64,000 nucleotides of DNA. Origin: Acephala macrosclerotiorum (Eukaryota; Ascomycota; Leotiomycetes; Helotiales; Mollisiaceae). Below, one piece after another: positions 12,987 through 24,613 of the stretch. Location: assembly GCA_014904845.1 (NCBI GenBank), contig MU119472.1, positions 1 through 64,000 of the forward strand, in the 5' to 3' direction. A program made the position numbers and the translations under genes. The stretch's first letter is position 1. Each line of letters opens with the position of its first letter. A model generated the notes under the pieces. That model had not been told where the DNA came from, did not search any database, and saw only the letters and a list, made by a program, of their open reading frames with translations.

Positions 12987-13240
12987 ATCTGCCTCTTTGT
13001 CCGTAGTCTAGATTGTTAAGTTCGAATGCATCTTCTCGCTGATGTCCAACCAACTGTGAACATCCAACTTGTTGTCAATATACCTTCACGTTGTCAAGCG
13101 GCCTCTTGTTGTCAACATGCATCTCATGCATATACCCGGGAAGCTGCTTTCAAAGAATGGAAACAGAGAGGAAAACCTGGGGCGCAATTCAAATTTGCCA
13201 GGACACGGATGAGGGTGGGAGTAAGTGTTCGTCGTCCGGG

Positions 13241-13316
13241 GGGTGCTAGCTTCCGGATCACCATGTGGCTCGGAGCCTTGTGTACTCAATTCTGGCGTCT
13301 CGTAGCCAACTGCAGA
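13241..13316 (-). pseudogene. short inverted copy of an AT-hook-gene module
   Basis: Read on the minus strand this encodes GYETPELSTQGSEPHGDPEA, matching VYETPELSLQGSEPLDDPEA of the nuclear protein encoded on the plus strand at about 16699-16764. Over 21 aligned codons I count 14 nucleotide differences, but only three codons change the residue; the others are third-position or Leu-Leu synonymous changes. The flanks do not match. It sits in a minus-strand open frame at 13086-13343 without other recognisable coding content. Either a fragment of a diverged paralogue or a small exon of an unrecognised minus-strand gene. Confidence 0.6.
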
Positions 13317-13682
13317 ACCTGCTTGCCTTTTTATGGATTGCAATTGGGGTAGATTGGACTTGGAATCACGTGGAGGCTTCTAGCCTAGACTAGCCCTCTG
13401 GAGGACAGAAGAAACTCTCTTGTTCTGCTACGGTGATGGATGAATCGTGAATGATATGTCTGTTCACAGGTATTATAGAGGCTGCTTAGCCCATCTCAGG
13501 GATAGCGAGGTCGTACAAGTATTCTAAGACAATATGAGAAGAAGTATTGCCGCAAGGAACCCACATTTGATGAGGCTGTATTCTCTGAATGATATCTGAA
13601 CAATTACCCTTGAAGAACCCCAGGAAAATGAATGCATAAAGCCCAACAGAACGCCACAAAGCACTCGCTGAAAGAATCATAA

Positions 13683-15294
13683 TCAGATCAAACCCGCTCT
13701 GGCAGCTTCTCCGCCGCCATCCCCGAGCACTTCCTCCATACGAGCTTTCCCTCTACCAATGCCTCCCTCACCGACACCCATTCTCCTCGCTACGTATCTC
13801 TGTGCCACGACACCAACGCTCAAGCTCAGAATCTCCTCGACCCATTCGGAAACCCATTCCCTCGGATCAACACCGCCACTCTCGATAATTTCTGCAATCT
13901 CCTCGGGAAGGTAGGGGTTGTAATTCTGGCCCTCGTTGCCGAAGAAACTTGTCTTTTGGCTCGGCGAAGTTGGAGATGCTGGAGTCAAGGGAGAAGGTGC
14001 ATCTAGCCATCTGATCCACTTCGCAGGAACAGATTGGGAAATGGTGTGGAAGGTGATCGAATGAACAGGATCATGCAAGAAAATGGCAAAAGAAACCAAT
14101 TCATCCGGCTTCTCTTTCTCCTCCACTACACTTCCTTGTTCCTGCTCCTTAGTTGGTCCTTGGAAGAGATCTTCCGGGGCATCGTGGGAGATAGCTTGTA
14201 CAGCCAGGAAGATATCACTGCTTCGCACGGGATTCGATTCGCTCAAGTTCTCTGTCGCACGCTGCGCAGCGAGTTCCAATCCACCATGTGAAGCAAAGAA
14301 TTCCGTAGCATATGCTTCAGCACTGACTCGAACCAGCTTTGTGCCCTCGATAAGTCCCTTTACTGCACCGAGGTCTCGATGTTCGTTACTTTGGCGCCAC
14401 CAGGGGCCGTCGCTCCAGCCTGCACTTCCACCGGTATACCCAGCATCGGAGTTGCGTCGTGCGGTTGATTCGTGACCTCGTTGGATGACTAGCAGATCCC
14501 CTCCTTCGACTTGTGCCATTACCCGGGAGAAAGTTGAGTAGATAAGGGGATCAAGAGAGGGGTATCCAATAAAGTCATGCGTGATATGTATTTGCAGTCG
14601 CTCATGTGATGAGATAGGAGGAGCGAGTGTGTGGAGGATATTGGTAAATGTTGGAAGTGCTCTTGATCGTAAACCATCGCCTTGGAAAATCAGCAGATGA
14701 GATAGCCTTGTAACAATTTCTCTTACCTAGTCCTCGTAGAGCTCCAACATTTCCTTTGACTTGTTCGGCCCATCGCTTTGCCTCTTCGTTCTGTTGAATC
14801 TCTTTCACAGCAGCCTCGGCAGTTTTGACTGCAGCACTTGCTGTTGCAAAGACGCTTCCCCACCAACCACCACCAGCGGCAGGTGCTGGAGCTTCAGCAG
14901 GTTGAGCAACAGGAGCCTTCCTCTCTGCCTCTTGAAGCTCACTACTTGTCGCGGATGGTGTGAAGCTTGTGTGAAATGAGCGCGTACTGTCTACAGACTT
15001 TCTGGCGGTTGAAGCCTTCTCCTCGCTCGTTCGCGATGACGCTGGGGGAGGGGTGCCAGTGGTTGTACGTTTTACTTGCTGGATCCGAGGAGTATGTGGT
15101 CTACTCGAGGGTTGAGCACCAAGGTTCTCCAGCTCCGCAAGCAGGTCCTGCTCTGTCTGGGAAGTAGTCGTCTTTGTTGACTTCGAAGCTCCCTTCGATG
15201 GAGCTTGAGTGGAGCTATCATCCTCACCAATTCCCTCCAGCAGTTTGTTCAATTCATCATCCGTTGGAGCTGACTTGGTCTTTTTCGTAGCCAT
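13683..15294 (-). CDS. MTC1: maintenance of telomere capping protein 1 (Mtc1 family)
   Basis: Two exons (15294-14727, 14680-13683) around a 46-bp intron give 521 aa. The N-terminus opens with a DDELNKLLEGIGEDD acidic segment, followed by a Ser/Thr/Pro-rich region and a GGGWWGSVFATASAAVKTAE segment (about 140-165). The spliced second exon gives the conserved core ERLQIHITHDFIGYPSLDPL followed by VMAQVEGGDLLVIQRG, typical of fungal Mtc1 (DUF5427). In yeast, Mtc1 is a COPI-associated cytosolic/ER-Golgi protein found through genetic interaction with cdc13; direct telomere function is unproven. The C-terminal half carries the conserved NPYLPEEIAEIIESGGVDPR and VAQRYVARRMG motifs. Full length for the family and apparently intact. 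It is divergent from the AT-hook gene across 504 bp. Confidence 0.9.
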
Positions 15295-15798
15295 TGTCTG
15301 GATGCAGTTGCAGGCAGTTCGTAGATCGTGGCAGGTATTGTTGTTGCTATTGAGTTAATGCAACTTGAGTTGCAACATTGTCTTCCTATTGTAGTTGTCT
15401 GGCCCAGCTCGTTTCGGACTTAGCGTGGTTGCTGCTGATTGGCTGTTGGAAATCAGGTGTGGCTAACGCCCAACTTGGAGGCGCGGGCATTGAAAACTGT
15501 CACTCAGTGAATAACAACACAACGACAATCACGACAATTGTAGCGAATTTTCTGCACGGCTAGCTATTGTGCTCATTACTTTACTGCACAGGCACTTTTT
15601 TCTATTCCACCACACCCATGAAAAACTTTTTCTCGACCTCCCACCATCAACCTTCTTCCATATCTGTTTCTTACCACACTTTGCAGTGAGACACACCGAA
15701 AACTACTCTTGCAATCGATTGATCAATCGCAAATCCACTTCCTGGCTTCTTTCCAAGTCATTATTTGACAAGAAAAAGTCGATCTCAATTACCCTACC
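15295..15798. promoter_or_regulatory. divergent promoter region (MTC1 / AT-hook gene)
   Basis: 504 bp between two divergent start codons, so it must hold both promoters and 5' leaders. CT-rich stretches occur on the side facing the AT-hook gene (about 15600-15790). No clear TATA box; I could not assign a specific factor site. Confidence 0.55.
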
Positions 15799-18700
15799 AT
15801 GGCGCGAACAAAGCCAGACCACAGAGCCGCTGCTCCATCGGATTACGATCTTGCTGCTGACTTTGCGTCTGGCCCCATGGCTGCTTCATGGCTGACGAAA
15901 TCTACGAAATCAATCAATTGCGAACACTGCAACACTGATCTTGCAAACATGGAAATGAAGGTAAGTCATCCAAAAATCCTTTCTTTGGTCTGACGCTTGA
16001 TCCTGACCTGGTCTAGGACTACTACGCTCATTTGGCTGCTTGCCAACCATCCGGTACTTCTTCTGGTGCTCCTTTGCAAGCTCAAGGCTTTGGAGATGTT
16101 AGTTCTACAACTGTTTGTTATCCCAATCTCCTCCCTGTGCCAGAAACGGTCTTCTCTGTCCCCTTCTCTTCAGCGACTGGATACTAACCTGGAGCAGGAG
16201 AGCCAAGATCACGTGCCGCCGACTATATCATCTTCTGCCCCAGCTGCTGAATCTGTAGATTCAAGCAGTCGGTTGACGACTCCACCAGAGTCGCCTCTCG
16301 TCGGCCCAGTCAGTATGGGTGGCTCTCCCGCCATTCCTGCTGGACTGGCCGATGACGCTGGTGCGGAGGACGTGAACCAGGAGGATGATTTGGACGATGA
16401 CCGGGATGTCGCTGCCAACGTTCCCACTGTCGACGATGAGAACGAGGAGGAGGACCAATTTTTCGATTCATCTGTTGAGCCATATCTGGACGAGGATACC
16501 TACTATGACTTCGATGAATATGCGGAAGCACAAGTCATTGCGCCGAAAGCAGACGAGCCTTCTGAGTTCATTCCGGATTCTCAAGATCAGCGAAATGCCG
16601 AGGAAGCAGACGAAGAGGCCCCAGACACCGCCGAAGATGTTGTTGAGTCCGCTGGCGGACCTATCTCTTCCACAACACTTCGGGTTCTTCAGACTGCAGT
16701 ATACGAAACTCCAGAACTGAGTCTACAAGGCTCTGAGCCTTTAGATGACCCGGAAGCCAGCACACCAGAAGATGAGATCCAAACCTCATCCGCCAAAGTC
16801 CAGCGATATGGATTCCCCAAGTTAACGCCAATGTCGAACTTCGAGGCATACCTAGCCGGCGCAGATTCAATGTCATACGACGAGCTTTATCATCGGACAG
16901 CAGTTATCGGCAAGGTCCTACGCGCGTATCAGGATGAGTACAAGGTTCTTGAGCAAGAAATTAAGGATTTCGCGGGAAGTAAGGAATCCAACAAGAAGAA
17001 GGAGGAAGATGACAGGATTCGTGCTCAAGAAGAGAAGGACGTCGAGCTGTGGAGAATCTATAATCTCTATTATGCGCCATTGCAATCTCTTATGGATGCT
17101 TCCGGCCTCACGGGAACCAAGAATAAGCCTGCGAAGAGGGACTGGAAGTCTCAAGCGGAGGCACTACTGAGGAACCACCCAAAGGAACCACCGGCGGTAG
17201 TCGAGGACCTCACAAGTCTTTTTGTAGGCAAAACCCTCGATCTGATGATTGAACGCAGAGACGGTCCGAAGCAGAAGAAGGGTGCAGCCGCCCAAGTAAA
17301 GGAGCAGTTGGACCTTATGGATGTTCCGGATCCGAAGCTCAACGCCGCAGATCGAGCAGTCTACACTAAGCAAAAGAAGAGGAAGTTCGAGGAACCAGTC
17401 ATATACGAGATGCGAAAGATGGCCGATGTTTATGGTGTTGCCTTCAAGAATGGCAAAGTTGAGCTTAATGATCGCAATGCTGTCGATGAGAACCAGACCG
17501 CTGAGGATGAGAATGGCCGACCGAAGAGGAATAGAGCAAAGCCAACCGTCTACGAGACGGACCATAGCGAACCTCGAGGTGACTCTTCCGAAGAGCTGCC
17601 AGCCAAACGCCGCCGCATTCAGACTTACACAGAGGATGCTAATGTCTCGCCTTCCCGTACTCGAACCAATACAGAAGGCCGGGAAGACTCGCCAGGACCT
17701 AGGACCTTTGCTTCTGGGAAGCGAATCGGCCGTCCACCAGGGTCGAAGACGAAGGCTAAGCCAGTTAAATCAAAGCTCCAACAATCCCATCTACCTCCAG
17801 AGTCACAGTCTCCAGAGGAAGAGGCTGAGACACCGAATCCAGAGGCGGGTCAGTTGGGCGAATCGCTTTCTCGAGAGCTTCCGCCTCTGGAGGAAGCCCA
17901 ACTACAAGAAGCTGCTGAAGCTCTCGTCCAACAAACCACGACGGAGCAGAAAGCCTCTGTTAAGCCTAAGAAGGGAAAGCATGGAGGGGCGAGAAAGAAA
18001 GGCGTCAAGGTTGAGCAATTTGAAGCTGAACAATCTGGCAAGCCTGCCAAGCCTGCTCGAGGAGGACGTGTCAAGAAAGAGCAACCAGCAACCCAACCCG
18101 AAGTAGCTCCTCCTGCTAAGTCTCGAAAAGGCGGTCGACCCAAGAAAGTCTCTGCTCAGAATGATCATATACAGGATATCCAGGAGAACGAGATCTTGCC
18201 ATCCACCGAGCCAGACGACGAGTCTCCATTTGCGTCTGCTTCTATGAGCAGACCTACGACTGCATCATCTGGAGAGACTGTTACTACCTCGGGCAGCCGC
18301 CGAACCACTCGCCGAGCCACTCGTGAGCAGTCCAAGGCTCATGGAGAGCAGGTACCCGTCAACGGCGGTTCTGTCAACGCTAGTCGCGCCGCGCCAGTAA
18401 AAGGCAAGGCAAAACGCAAGCGTGGAGTTGACGAACCTCAAGAGAATGGAACTATGGTTGACGAGCCCGTCGAGATTGTGGAACCAGCCCCAAAGAAGCC
18501 GAAGACTGCCACTAGGTACACTAAGGTCGATAAGGTCGTTGCCGCAATCCTTCCTCCTAGGACTAATGGTGAACCTTCTGCTCTGGCCAGTGGACGAGGT
18601 AAACGCAAGAGAGCAGCCACAGCCACCCAAGACTCTATTGAAGTCGCCCCTCCAAGCGATCTTCAAATCGTAGATGATAACAATCCGCCAGCACCTAAGA

Positions 18701-20000
18701 GACGCAAGGGTGGAAAAGCTACTGCCGTTGCTGCTCAGCCATCATCATCTGATCCAATGGGCAACTACGAGAGCACTCCACCTCCACCGAAGAAGAAAGG
18801 CGTCCGACGCAAGCCGATTTCAGCAAAGCTTGTCGTAAGCTCCGATGAAGGCCCACTGCTATCCAAGACACGAAAGGGTGGTAAAGCTGTTGCTACACTG
18901 GTCCATCCCGAAGATGCCGCGGACGAATTTGCAGTCAATGGAAGCACAACCCCTCCAGCTCCAAAGAGCCGTGCGAGAGCTGCAAAGGGCAAGGCAGCTA
19001 AGCACGATACCACCGAGTCGGAGTATGTGAGTGGAGATACCTCGGAACCTGCACCAAAGACTCGCAAGTCACGCCCAGCAACAAGAGGAAAGAAGGTTAA
19101 GCAAGAACATGAAGATTTCGAGACGACTGACGACAGCGAGCCTGCCCCCAAGATGAAATGGCCTGCGACCGGTACCGGACGTAGACTTATCTTCAATAGA
19201 CTTCCACCATCGCGAAAGCCGAAGCACGAACCGAAGTCTGAGTCTGATGAGATGGTAGACGAGGCGGCAGAAGACGGTGATTCAGAAGAGGCTGTGATTA
19301 ATGTCAAGCTGGTACCTCAGAAGAAGCCCACACGTGCAGCACCGAAAATCAAGGCTAAAGGGAAGAGCAAGGCCGGCAAGGGTGAGCAGTCCATTACCTA
19401 CCCATCTCCTCAAACCATACTAATTTTTCACCAGATGCTACACCAGTACCTGAGGCTGCCGAGAACACCGAAGGTGGACTCACCGCAGCACAACTGAAGG
19501 CAAAGCAGAAGAGCGAGAAGCTTTCCGCTGCAACTAAGAAACGATGGGCTTCTGGAGATATGGTCGGTCCCATGGAAAAACGCAAGCAAACCAACGATGC
19601 CAAGAAAGCCGCACGAGCAGCTGCCAAAGCTTCTCAAGATGGTGCCACCCCTCAGCAAGCTATTCTTGCAGGTCCGAGTACAGCTATTCCACCTCCAAAA
19701 GCAGCAGGTCATAGGGTCATTCCTCCCCCAATAGTTACTGCAACTCCAGGTTCTGCCGAATCGGGTACTCGCACCAGTGGCCGGAAGCGGAAGCCAACCA
19801 GTCGAGCAATGGGCATGGATGGTGCCGATGACAGTAGTGATGATGATAATTCTCAGGAAAAGCGTCAGTTTCGCTCCGAGTATGACCACTTTCAGGCTCT
19901 TAGCTCTCCTGGCACTCCCGCATTAGGAAAGCGCCAGCGGAGGTCTTTTGTCAATTTGACTGCAGCTTTGGCTGAAAGTGATGGCGATGAGTCGTTCTGA
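15799..20000 (+). CDS. large AT-hook, C2HC zinc-finger nuclear protein
   Basis: Four exons (15799-15960, 16017-16097, 16198-19381, 19435-20000) give 1,330 aa. Introns are 56, 100 (donor GTTAGT, perfect TACTAAC branch) and 53 bp, and all phases agree. N-terminus: a C-x2-C-x14-H-x3-C zinc motif split by intron 1 (Cys41, Cys44, His59, Cys63), resembling UBZ4/C2HC fingers. Residues ~90-240 are acidic. A helical region rich in Lys/Glu (~285-480) contains a WRIYNLYYAPLQSLMDASGL segment. The rest is basic and repetitive, with AT-hook cores GKRIGRPPGSK and RKGGRPKK and many APK(T/S)RKG repeats. The C-terminus has KQKSEKLSAATKKRWASGDM. Almost certainly a chromatin/DNA-binding protein; the specific role is unknown. 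Residues ~249-270 are the module duplicated at 13241-13316. Confidence 0.85.
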
Positions 20001-21108
20001 TTGAATATTTGTACGTAGTACATAGATAGTGCGATACCACCCACGGAGAAGTTTCATTCCTCCACGTCCATGGAGACATTGTGGGTATTGCTCCGCTCAG
20101 CTATTCTGAGCCTCTTCTCTACCGGTAGAGACATACAAATAATTTGCTTCCAACACTGAAATGTCCCTTAGTCGCATGTGAACCTCCTTCCTAAATTACT
20201 CCAGCTCCCCCAAGTTTTCGGTCTCATCCTCTCCATCTCAACCTCTCCCCCGACTCCTTAATTAAGGAATCTAAGGAGTTCGAGTACAAAAGAAGCTCTG
20301 CTCTTAAAATTGAATGTTAGAGCAACGGCTTCGTTTCCGGGGATTTTGACTGCGACAAGAGATGGTTCGATCTCGTCACAAAGGGTGTCGTGCTTCTCGA
20401 TTCTCGGCCGCCGGGTTGAATGAGGATGAGGTTTGATATCATCTTGCTCCGGATATGGTAGGAACTTGGGTGCTAGAGTCAAGTCCAGTCTCGAAGAGGA
20501 TCGATAGCGAGGATACGTTTTAGCAGAAGGGTATGCTTGACAACAAATTCATCTCGTTCGAACGCAAAGTTAAACCCCACGTCGACTCGAGTAGATTTTC
20601 TCAAGGCTGAGAGCAACTTGCAGCAGAAAGACGAATGAAAGACTTCCATTAGCTCTAGCTCACTACCCAACCTTCTCGCCCGACACCTTGATGAAAGATC
20701 TCCGCTGGCGCTTTCCTGCTGCTGGTCCTTGTTCGTAGAAATCGAGAACTCTTTATATGTCCTCCCCTGCAGGAGTGGTGGGTTTCATGTGACAGTAGAC
20801 CTGAAGCAAGTGCCTCAACCTGATGAGGCAGAGCAAAGAGAGGTGAGCATTCACGATAGTGGAAGCCTGAGAAAATACTCAGTAAAAGCTGCCAGAATTT
20901 ATGATATAGAAAGCCAAAAACTAAGAAATTCTGATACACTCTCATACACGCACTTTCACTTTCTGGCTACACTTGTGACCATTGAATACAAGTTCCAATC
21001 GAACATTGCTCGCTCATAAATTGTAGATCATAATCGAGTTGGTATTCCCTCTCTCATTCCCAGAAGTAGTTCGAGCCCAACCTTCCAACCCCTCCCCACA
21101 ATCATAAA
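20001..21108. other. intergenic, 3' flanks of two convergent genes
   Basis: Lies between the stop of the AT-hook gene and the stop of the minus-strand peroxidase gene, so mostly 3' flank. Contains short AT-rich palindromic words (TTAATTAA near 20258) but no exon chain or RNA gene that I can support. Confidence 0.5.
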
Positions 21109-21965
21109 TCAAGCACCATTCCAAAACCACCCAATAACGACCCACCACATCATCCCCAACGCATTCCCCAATAATGTAAAAATAGTCCTCTTCTTCGGAT
21201 TATCCAAAATGACAGCCGGGAACCTCTCTTCCGCAAACACCGCCTCCAATACCTCCTTCGTCAACACCCCTCCTGTTTGTGCCGTATTCATAACACCCAC
21301 ACTTTGTAAGACCCGCACGAACCAGAGGTTCAGTGGTAGCTTGGGTGCTCCGGCAGCTCTGCTCTCTATATCTCGGCGTTTGAAGGTTCTAGCTAGGGAG
21401 CGGAGGGTTACCTGTTTGAGGCGTTAGCGTGCTGGCCCAGGCTAGGGTGTGTGGGATATTATGGCTTACAGGCTGTCCTCTCGCATCATCAATCATGTCC
21501 TGCAACATTTTCGGCTGGAACGTGTAATTATCTCCTTGGTGGAAATCCAGTCTCGTGAAAGAAGAATCGTGCTCGATGACATTATGGCGGCGAGTATCAA
21601 TCAGGTCGAAGGTGCCGTCTTTGCGAATGAATGGTTTTAGGGCGTTGGTTAAAGCTCCAGCGGCTGTGGGTGTCATGTGGAGGACTGATTCGAGGGCGGC
21701 TTTGACCATGGGCATTGTGAAGTTTTTGCCATCGCGGGGGCTAGAGAAGGTATAAGTGAGGGAATAAGGAGGGAGAAGGGGGTGGGTATTACAGGTAGCC
21801 TTGATTTGCTAGGGCGTTGAGGCCTGGGCAGGGACCGCGGGTATCGGGGTTGCCTTTGATGTAGACATGATCTTCGTTAGATTCTGAGGTAGTTGGCTTT
21901 GGGGATTTCTTCTGGAATGGTGATGTGAAAATGCTCTTCACGATGTTGGTGAGGCTCAGATACAT
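21109..21965 (-). CDS. heme-thiolate (chloroperoxidase/peroxygenase-type) peroxidase
   Basis: Three exons (21965-21793, 21740-21470, 21411-21109; introns of 52 and 58 bp, the second with a GCTAAC branch) give 248 aa, the size of short unspecific peroxygenases. Seen: PCPGLNALANQGYL with the heme-thiolate Cys46, and RHNVIEHDSSFTR carrying the Glu114-His115-Asp116-Ser motif (magnesium-binding Glu, acid-base region). A helix rich in aromatics follows. Secreted family members have a signal peptide; here the N-terminus (MYLSLTNIVKSIFTSPFQKK) is not a convincing one, while the last ~25 residues (IFTLLGNALGMMWWVVIGWF) form a hydrophobic segment preceded by NPKKRT, suggesting a membrane-anchored intracellular form. 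Substrate unknown; hydroxylation/epoxidation by H2O2 is the family chemistry. Confidence 0.88.
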
Positions 21966-22822
21966 AGTTGGTAGCCTCAGAGTGGTAGTATGATGTTAAG
22001 ATGTACAAAACAGAACGGAAGACTGGATGAACAAGCAAGACACAAATCAGATGTCAATTTAAATTCGCGTTAATATGAACAACAAGAAGAGGATGTTCAG
22101 ACTTGATATCTTTCGACGATCACGACTGGCAAGGCAAAGGAGAAGTGTAGGTGAGAAATAAGCCTAAACAGAAGGCCCGACGCCCTCAAGATACTGTAAA
22201 GGGCATTCAAAGGCCTGAGACTCTGCAGCAACCTTGAATCGATCGTGAAGAATACCCGCATAGCAGGGACACTCACCGCCCAGGGACCTATCATCTTTGA
22301 CGCTCATAGCCAGCCCTACCACGTTCATTAAACATGGAAGAAGGAAACAAGCCACAATGGTCGATCAACAACGCTCTTACTGTTACACAGGCAGCATAAT
22401 TGAAATCACAGTCAGCACAGCTGAACATCTTCATGCAGTGCCATAAGACAAGGCTGTTCAGCCCGCCATGTTCTGTCAGCATTCATACCCAATTGATTGG
22501 CTTGGATTAAAAAGCTGAAGGAGGGTGTATCCCACGGCTTGTGAAAATCACGAGAAGAAAAGAAAGATGGGAAAGCCAGAGGGAGGGGAAAGAAAGAGGA
22601 AGTGAAGACTCAGCATAGACCCCTGACTAAGCATTCTCGGAAGGTGCCTTCCCTACTGAAGCCCCTGAAAGATAAGGACGGCGACCATTGTGATATCTAC
22701 CCCTCACTACCAATTTACCCCATCTTCCAAAACCACCACGAAACCAACATCAGCATGTTCTCCTCATCTTCAATCCTCAATCTTCCTTTCCACCTCTCAA
22801 TCGCGAAGACCAATCCACCACC
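21966..22822. promoter_or_regulatory. divergent intergenic region (peroxidase / isochorismatase-fold gene)
   Basis: 857 bp between divergent starts. CT-rich sequence precedes the plus-strand gene from about 22690, ending in a CACCACCATG start context. No specific regulatory motif recognised. Confidence 0.5.
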
Positions 22823-23829
22823 ATGACTTCAAACCTCACATTTGGCCCAGAAGGTCGAGAATGGCACTACTCCCCATCCTCGAAAACCTACGACATTTCC
22901 AATGGCTCCGCGAAGAAAATAACGATACCTACGACAGAGGGACCAGCAGATACATCGATGACAGTTGATCCCTTGAAGACCGCGCTGGTGGTGGTTGATA
23001 TGCAGAATTTCTTCTTGGATGAGAAGTGTATGAAGCATCCTAATGGACTGAAGGCTGTCGAACCTACGATAAAAACTATCGAGTGGTGTAGGAAGGTTGG
23101 GATCAAGGTATGCTTTCTTCCATTGCTGTTCCATTTCGGGAGGAATCGGAAAAGGGTATATAAGGAGAAAGAGAGATGCTAATGGATATTTCGGGTGGTA
23201 ATCTGGCTCAACTGGGGCCTCACAGACGAAGACCTGCAGACACTCCCAGCTGGTGTCCGTCGCGGATTCATGAAAGATATAATCCTCAACTCTTCCTCCC
23301 CCATAAAATCTTACACCGGTCTAGGCTCTGATCTTGGAGATGGAAAGGGGCCATGTCTTATGGCAGGCTCCTGGAACGCAGACATCTACCCACCCCTCAA
23401 AGCCCTTGTCAAGCCCGAAGACCTACAGTGTGCGAAGAATCGCATGAGTGGGATGTGGAGTGAGGAACAACCATTGTTCAAGACCTTGACTAGAGAGGGA
23501 ATAGAAACGGCAATGTTCACAGGCGTGAACACGGATCAGTGTGTGGGTGGAACATTGGTGGATGCTTATAACAAGGGCTGGAACTGTGTGATGATCGATG
23601 ATTGTTGTGGGACGACAACTGTGGGTGGGAAGGAGGTATTCTTTCATAACGTTTCGGTAAGTCCTTAACCTCCCATGTTCCTTATTAGGAAGTTCTGAAG
23701 GAGGGGCACGATAGCGGGGTCAATAATCAATAGTTCGTTCGGAGAATTACAAAAAGCTGACAACACTTGCAGTCATCGTACGGCTTCATAACCGACAGTA
23801 AAAGCTTGGTAGCCTCGAAGGTAGAGTAA
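22823..23829 (+). CDS. isochorismatase-like cysteine hydrolase, defective 3' splice site
   Basis: Exons 22823-23107, 23195-23656 and 23773-23829 give 267 aa. Catalytic triad of the family: Asp59 in VVVDMQNFF, Lys176 in CAKNRMSG, Cys211 in VNTDQCVGG; the C-terminus ends YGFITDSKSLVASKVE. These enzymes hydrolyse amide or vinyl-ether bonds in small molecules; no substrate can be assigned. Intron 2 (116 bp) is normal. Intron 1 has a GTATGC donor and GCTAAT branch, but where the conserved VVIWLNWGLTDED block must start (23195) the preceding dinucleotide is GG, not AG. An in-frame TAA lies in the intron, so unspliced message truncates after about 119 codons, and the next AG downstream gives the wrong phase. 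Either a recent loss-of-function substitution, an assembly error, or a rare non-canonical acceptor. Confidence 0.8.
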
Positions 23830-24368
23830 TCAGATGAACGCTTGGCACACATCGCAGATTGAATACGAGGTTGTACAGTGGAGAAGCGGGTACCAAGAGC
23901 TTGGTATTGTAGTATCTGGTCCCTCGGTATCATGGTTCATCCCATCTTATCTCGTATATCTATGTCCTCGTGGGACTCTTTCTCATGCCATGCTACGCGA
24001 TGCAAGAGGTGGTAACGCCTCAGTCGAGCATGGGTCAGAGTCCGCCGGACATCCGTATGTACTGTACAAATCCCCCATGGCTACCCAATCTTCTTCCAAA
24101 ATCCTTCCAATAGCGATACCTGACCCGAGTAAATCGGACGATGCCGAGTTTTTTGCTGGCCATGATGCGATTTCATATCCAATGCTTGGTATCGTTGTTC
24201 TGTAATCCAACCCACCAAAAATTTATGCCCGTGCCATGCAATGCGGCCGTGCCCAAAATCCAAACTCCATGCTATCCCAATTCAAAAGCAGTGTGCGGGT
24301 ATGCTGTTTATTGTATTGATTGGTATTCAATGCCCACGTTCGTATGTATGTCTTCGGGACTAAGTGAT
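23830..24368. other. intergenic, nothing assigned
   Basis: 3' flank of both neighbouring genes, which converge here. Only short open frames were seen. Confidence 0.5.
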
Positions 24369-24613
24369 TCAACCTCCTTGTACATTCACATCCCCTTTAC
24401 AGACGCCGTAACTGCAGCATGCTTCTGCGCCTAGTACACCTTGCAGTACGAGATCTCGTATCTCCTGTTCTCCTGTTAGCAGATGCTCCATTTGCAAGGA
24501 GAGGGGAATGAGAGACGTACGTCTGTGCATGGTACCGGTGTAGCTGTGGTGGCAGAGAATGTCCCTAACAGGACGAAAGATATGGAGAGGAATTGTGGTG
24601 TTGAGAAGCGCAT
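24369..24613 (-). CDS. small cysteine-containing secreted protein (62 aa)
   Basis: Two exons, 24613-24521 and 24464-24369, with a 56-bp intron (GTACGT donor, GCTAAC branch, CAG acceptor; an alternative CAG eight bases upstream breaks the frame) give 62 aa. The first ~24 residues are a signal peptide (MRFSTPQFLSISFVLLGTFS). The mature part is about 38 residues with four Cys (29, 47, 48, 53), in PCTDEIRDLV and EACCSYGVCKGDVNV, enough for two disulfides. It is easy to miss because neither exon is long. The phase-consistent splice, secretion signal and Cys spacing together support a real gene. Size and composition are those of small secreted fungal proteins, some of which are effectors or antimicrobial; no family was recognised. 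Confidence 0.65.

Larger units (their letters stand above)
9380..13682. other. 4.3-kb gene-poor stretch
   Basis: The first ~700 bases are likely promoter/5' leader of the kinase gene. The remainder holds scattered short open frames with no family signal, a GAAGAA run near 12315, a GGAGA microsatellite (12958-12986) and a short inverted copy of a module of the AT-hook gene (13241-13316). No exon chain could be supported. Confidence 0.5.
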
